Shown piece by piece: positions 62,360 to 64,000 of a DNA stretch of 64,000 bases (positions within the stretch are counted from its first letter, which is position 1; every line of letters begins with the position of its first letter). The position numbers were made by a program, and so were the translations under genes. The stretch spans positions 62,001 through 126,000 of the forward strand of contig NZ_KE136474.1 of NCBI RefSeq assembly GCF_000407145.1, written 5' to 3'. Under the pieces are notes generated by a model, which saw nothing but the letters and a program-made list of their open reading frames with translations, ran no database searches and was not told the DNA's origin. This DNA is from Enterococcus caccae ATCC BAA-1240 (GTDB lineage: Bacteria; Bacillota; Bacilli; Lactobacillales; Enterococcaceae).

Positions 62360-63133
62360 ATGAAAACGAAGATGCCTGAAATTCTTTCTTTCATTTCAGA
62401 AGAAGCTGTTAGTAGAAAAATGACCAGTGAGGAAATTGCCGTTCACTTTGGTTATGATAAACATCACTTTAGTCGGAAATTTAAAGAAATAAATGGATTC
62501 AGTGTTGCTGAATTTCTCTCTAGTTTAAAAGTTGAAAAGGCGATCTTTGAACTTGATGAAAAAAAGCGAATACTCGACCTACAAGAACGTTCAGGTTTTG
62601 AAAGCAGCGGTAGTTTCACGAATACGTTCAAAAAATACACAGGTAGTTCACCTAGAGCGTACAAAACGGAAATGAGTGAACTTTTTGATGATATGAAACG
62701 TTTTGAAACGGATGATAAGGATCAGTCGATAGCACATTTTGAAGAAAAGAGTCATTCTTTTTGCACCGTAACGATTGAAGTACCTGATGGATTTGAAACG
62801 GGGATTATATTTATCGGACTTTTCCGGACACTGATACCGAATCATCTGCCTATATCTGGATTAGCTACAAAAAATTTAATCGGAAATAAATTGAAAAACA
62901 TTCCAAGTGGAGACTATTATTTATTAGCTTGCGGGATAAGCCGTTCCAATAATATTTTCTCTTACTTTAACTTAGGCAATAGTTTACGAGGTAAAGAAGA
63001 TGAAAGATTATCTTTCCCGAATTGTTCTGGAAATCATTACACGATTAAGCTGAGAGAACCAATACCAGAAGACCCGCCCATATTAGTGAATGTGGGAAAA
63101 CTTTTGATCTCCCGTTTAAAGAACACAATCTAG
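62360..63133 (+). CDS. AraC-type regulator with N-terminal HTH, right copy
   Basis: 257 residues, differing from the left copy by a handful of residues (for example SSLKVEK for SSVKVEK and FETGIIFIG for FEMGILFIG). Domains are as in the left copy: N-terminal AraC double helix-turn-helix and a C-terminal domain of unknown ligand. It lies 64 bases upstream of the VOC gene on the same strand. Two almost identical regulators flanking the exporter cluster could both act on it, but no evidence in the sequence links them directly. Confidence 0.85.
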   Translation: MKTKMPEILSFISEEAVSRKMTSEEIAVHFGYDKHHFSRKFKEINGFSVAEFLSSLKVEKAIFELDEKKRILDLQERSGFESSGSFTNTFKKYTGSSPRAYKTEMSELFDDMKRFETDDKDQSIAHFEEKSHSFCTVTIEVPDGFETGIIFIGLFRTLIPNHLPISGLATKNLIGNKLKNIPSGDYYLLACGISRSNNIFSYFNLGNSLRGKEDERLSFPNCSGNHYTIKLREPIPEDPPILVNVGKLLISRLKNTI

Positions 63134-63197
63134 AATAATATTATTCGACCGTGAAATGATAAACTAATCGTAAGTTGATGGAATGGAGGAAATAGTT

Positions 63198-63554
63198 ATG
63201 AGTTTAAATGTAAAGAGTGTCACAGTAGGTTTACCCGTAAGTAATTTGGAGGAATCTGCAAGTTGGTATGAAAAACTTCTTATGAGTGATGAGAAAATTA
63301 GCCCTGTTGAAGGCATTATTGAGTATCAAATTGGTTCGGTTTGGCTTCAACTTTACGAAGAAAAAATTAATGTTTCAGAGAACGGTTTCCGTATAGAAGT
63401 GGAAAATTTAGACAAAGAATTTGAACGTTTAAAAACACTTGGAGTAATAACTGACGAAGTGATTGAGGATGTACCAGGTGTCATTCGCTACGTTGATTTC
63501 TCTGATCCAGATGGCAATAAATTATCTTTCTTATGGTTGTATCCTCAAGAATAG
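63198..63554 (+). CDS. VOC (glyoxalase/bleomycin-resistance-like) family protein
   Basis: 118 residues from ATG 63198, with GGAGG 8 bases upstream; a codon at 63183 lies before that site. The two beta-alpha-beta-beta-beta modules of the VOC fold are visible (VGLPVSNLEESASWYEKLL and RYVDFSDPDGNKLSFLWLY). Members are metal-dependent isomerases, dioxygenases or drug-binding resistance proteins; the reaction here is unknown. It follows the AraC-type gene and may be co-transcribed with it. Confidence 0.8.
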   Translation: MSLNVKSVTVGLPVSNLEESASWYEKLLMSDEKISPVEGIIEYQIGSVWLQLYEEKINVSENGFRIEVENLDKEFERLKTLGVITDEVIEDVPGVIRYVDFSDPDGNKLSFLWLYPQE

Positions 63555-63588
63555 ATTTAAATAATACTTATTTAATGAATATCACACT

Positions 63589-63619
63589 AAAACGACGGAT
63601 AGATGATTCGTCGTTTTTT
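63589..63619. terminator. intrinsic terminator after the VOC gene
   Basis: AAAACGACG (63589-63597) pairs with CGTCGTTTT (63609-63617), followed by TT. It lies between convergent genes. Confidence 0.75.
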
Positions 63620-63726
63620 AATTTTAGAAATAATGCTTGAGTGGATTAGTGCAAATGGTGACTATTTAGAATGAAGGTAAAGATCTCTCCTAACACTACT
63701 ATGGAAATCTACGTCTTTTTAACTCT

Positions 63727-64000
63727 CTACCGTTTTCTCGCAAGTACGCACCACGTAGTGTATCTAAATGGATTAAAAGACCAAAATTTCTCAGCTTTTT
63801 CAACATAATTCACGACTTGCTCAGCAAGAATCATCATTTCCCACTTATCATCAGGGAAAAGCTGCTTTATTCCGTCTTCGTCAAAATAATGGTGAGGAAC
63901 GCCTTCTTCTATTCCCATCTCTAACACAAATGTATCTTTTTCGATTTCTTCTCCCTTGCCATACAAATCCGCTTTTGTCGATTTGATCGTTCCTAAAAAA
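63727..64000 (-). CDS. probable SAM-dependent methyltransferase, 5' end beyond window
   Basis: The minus frame is open from the right edge to the stop at 63727. It reads FLGTIKSTKADLYGKGEEI, then VPHHYFDEDGIKQLF, WEMMILAEQVVNYVEKAEKF and WCVLARKR. This matches the C-terminal end of class I methyltransferases of the UbiE/MenG-like type, in which a GTIKS/LKS strand is followed by HYFD and a final WxVLARK strand. The SAM-binding half would lie outside the window, so the substrate cannot be judged. Confidence 0.65.
   Translation of the reverse strand, partial: FLGTIKSTKADLYGKGEEIEKDTFVLEMGIEEGVPHHYFDEDGIKQLFPDDKWEMMILAEQVVNYVEKAEKFWSFNPFRYTTWCVLARKR

Larger units (their letters stand above)
61707..63185 (+). 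repeat. 1.48-kb direct repeat, right copy
   Basis: Same content as 52709-54187. It keeps an intact promoter at its left edge and runs at its right edge into the ribosome site of an intact VOC-family gene, so it is the likely source copy. The noncoding part at 61951-62294 has no intact frame. Confidence 0.9.

Noticed and set aside
52709-63185. Composite transposon with insertion sequences at both ends
   Set aside because: The direct repeats contain no transposase and no terminal inverted repeats; they carry a regulator gene and a broken small gene.
1-64000. CRISPR arrays, tRNA or rRNA genes
   Set aside because: I saw no regularly spaced short repeats, cloverleaf-like segments or rRNA-like sequence; the regular repeats present are operators and terminators.

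Overview
The window looks like an Enterococcus chromosome of the E. faecalis-related group. Base composition is AT-rich, ribosome binding sites are strong, CcpA (cre)-type sites are frequent, WxL/DUF916 surface proteins are present, and the order pdp-deoC-cdd-BMP lipoprotein matches the enterococcal nucleoside locus. Species cannot be fixed from sequence alone. About 39 kb of catabolic and core genes lie left of guaA, followed by about 25 kb of accessory DNA.

1-6.3 kb: nucleoside salvage. A BMP-type nucleoside-binding lipoprotein (cut by the window edge), cdd, deoC, pdp, a LacI-family regulator and a UreI/AmiS-type channel lie on the minus strand; adenosine deaminase lies on the plus strand. 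cre-like boxes and an 18-bp palindrome sit in the pdp and regulator upstream regions.

6.3-26.5 kb: a host N-glycan utilisation locus. A secreted GH85 endoglycosidase would release N-glycans. An LplB/LplC/solute-binding ABC importer (no ATPase gene here) would bring them in. Cytoplasmic GH92, GH38, GH125 and GH20 enzymes and a ROK sugar kinase would dismantle them. Control appears twofold. A GntR/LacI-type regulator has twin TGATATATCA operators between divergent promoters. A YesM/YesN-like two-component system has probable 21-bp-period direct repeats before both GH85 and the importer, each with a cre box at the same distance.

26.6-39 kb: RidA, a WxL/DUF916 surface-protein operon with a divergent Mga-like regulator, an RsmC-like methyltransferase, an SGNH hydrolase, a lipoprotein, coaA and guaA.

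39-64 kb: accessory DNA. An imperfect copy of the guaA 3' end plus about 140 bp recurs at 50.15-50.30 kb, bracketing 11 kb like an old integration at guaA. Inside are a large DUF4062-like helical-repeat protein, a membrane-anchored protein, a tandem XRE repressor pair with four shared operators, and a probable type VII secretion lipase locus with the lipase domain N-terminal. A truncated AraC-type gene and a permuted NlpC/P60-like secreted enzyme with a membrane partner follow. After decayed genes (AlbA_2-like, DUF3850-like) and a histidine phosphatase, two nearly identical 1.48-kb direct repeats (52.7-54.2 and 61.7-63.2 kb) bracket the most unusual cluster. It holds an Rgg-type regulator with a candidate 15-residue peptide gene, a MacB-like ABC exporter, a membrane protein fused to a nucleotidylyltransferase, a FeeM/LuxI-like acyltransferase and a metallo-beta-lactamase-fold enzyme. 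I read it as a candidate regulated pathway that makes and exports an acylated small molecule; no such pathway is known to me.
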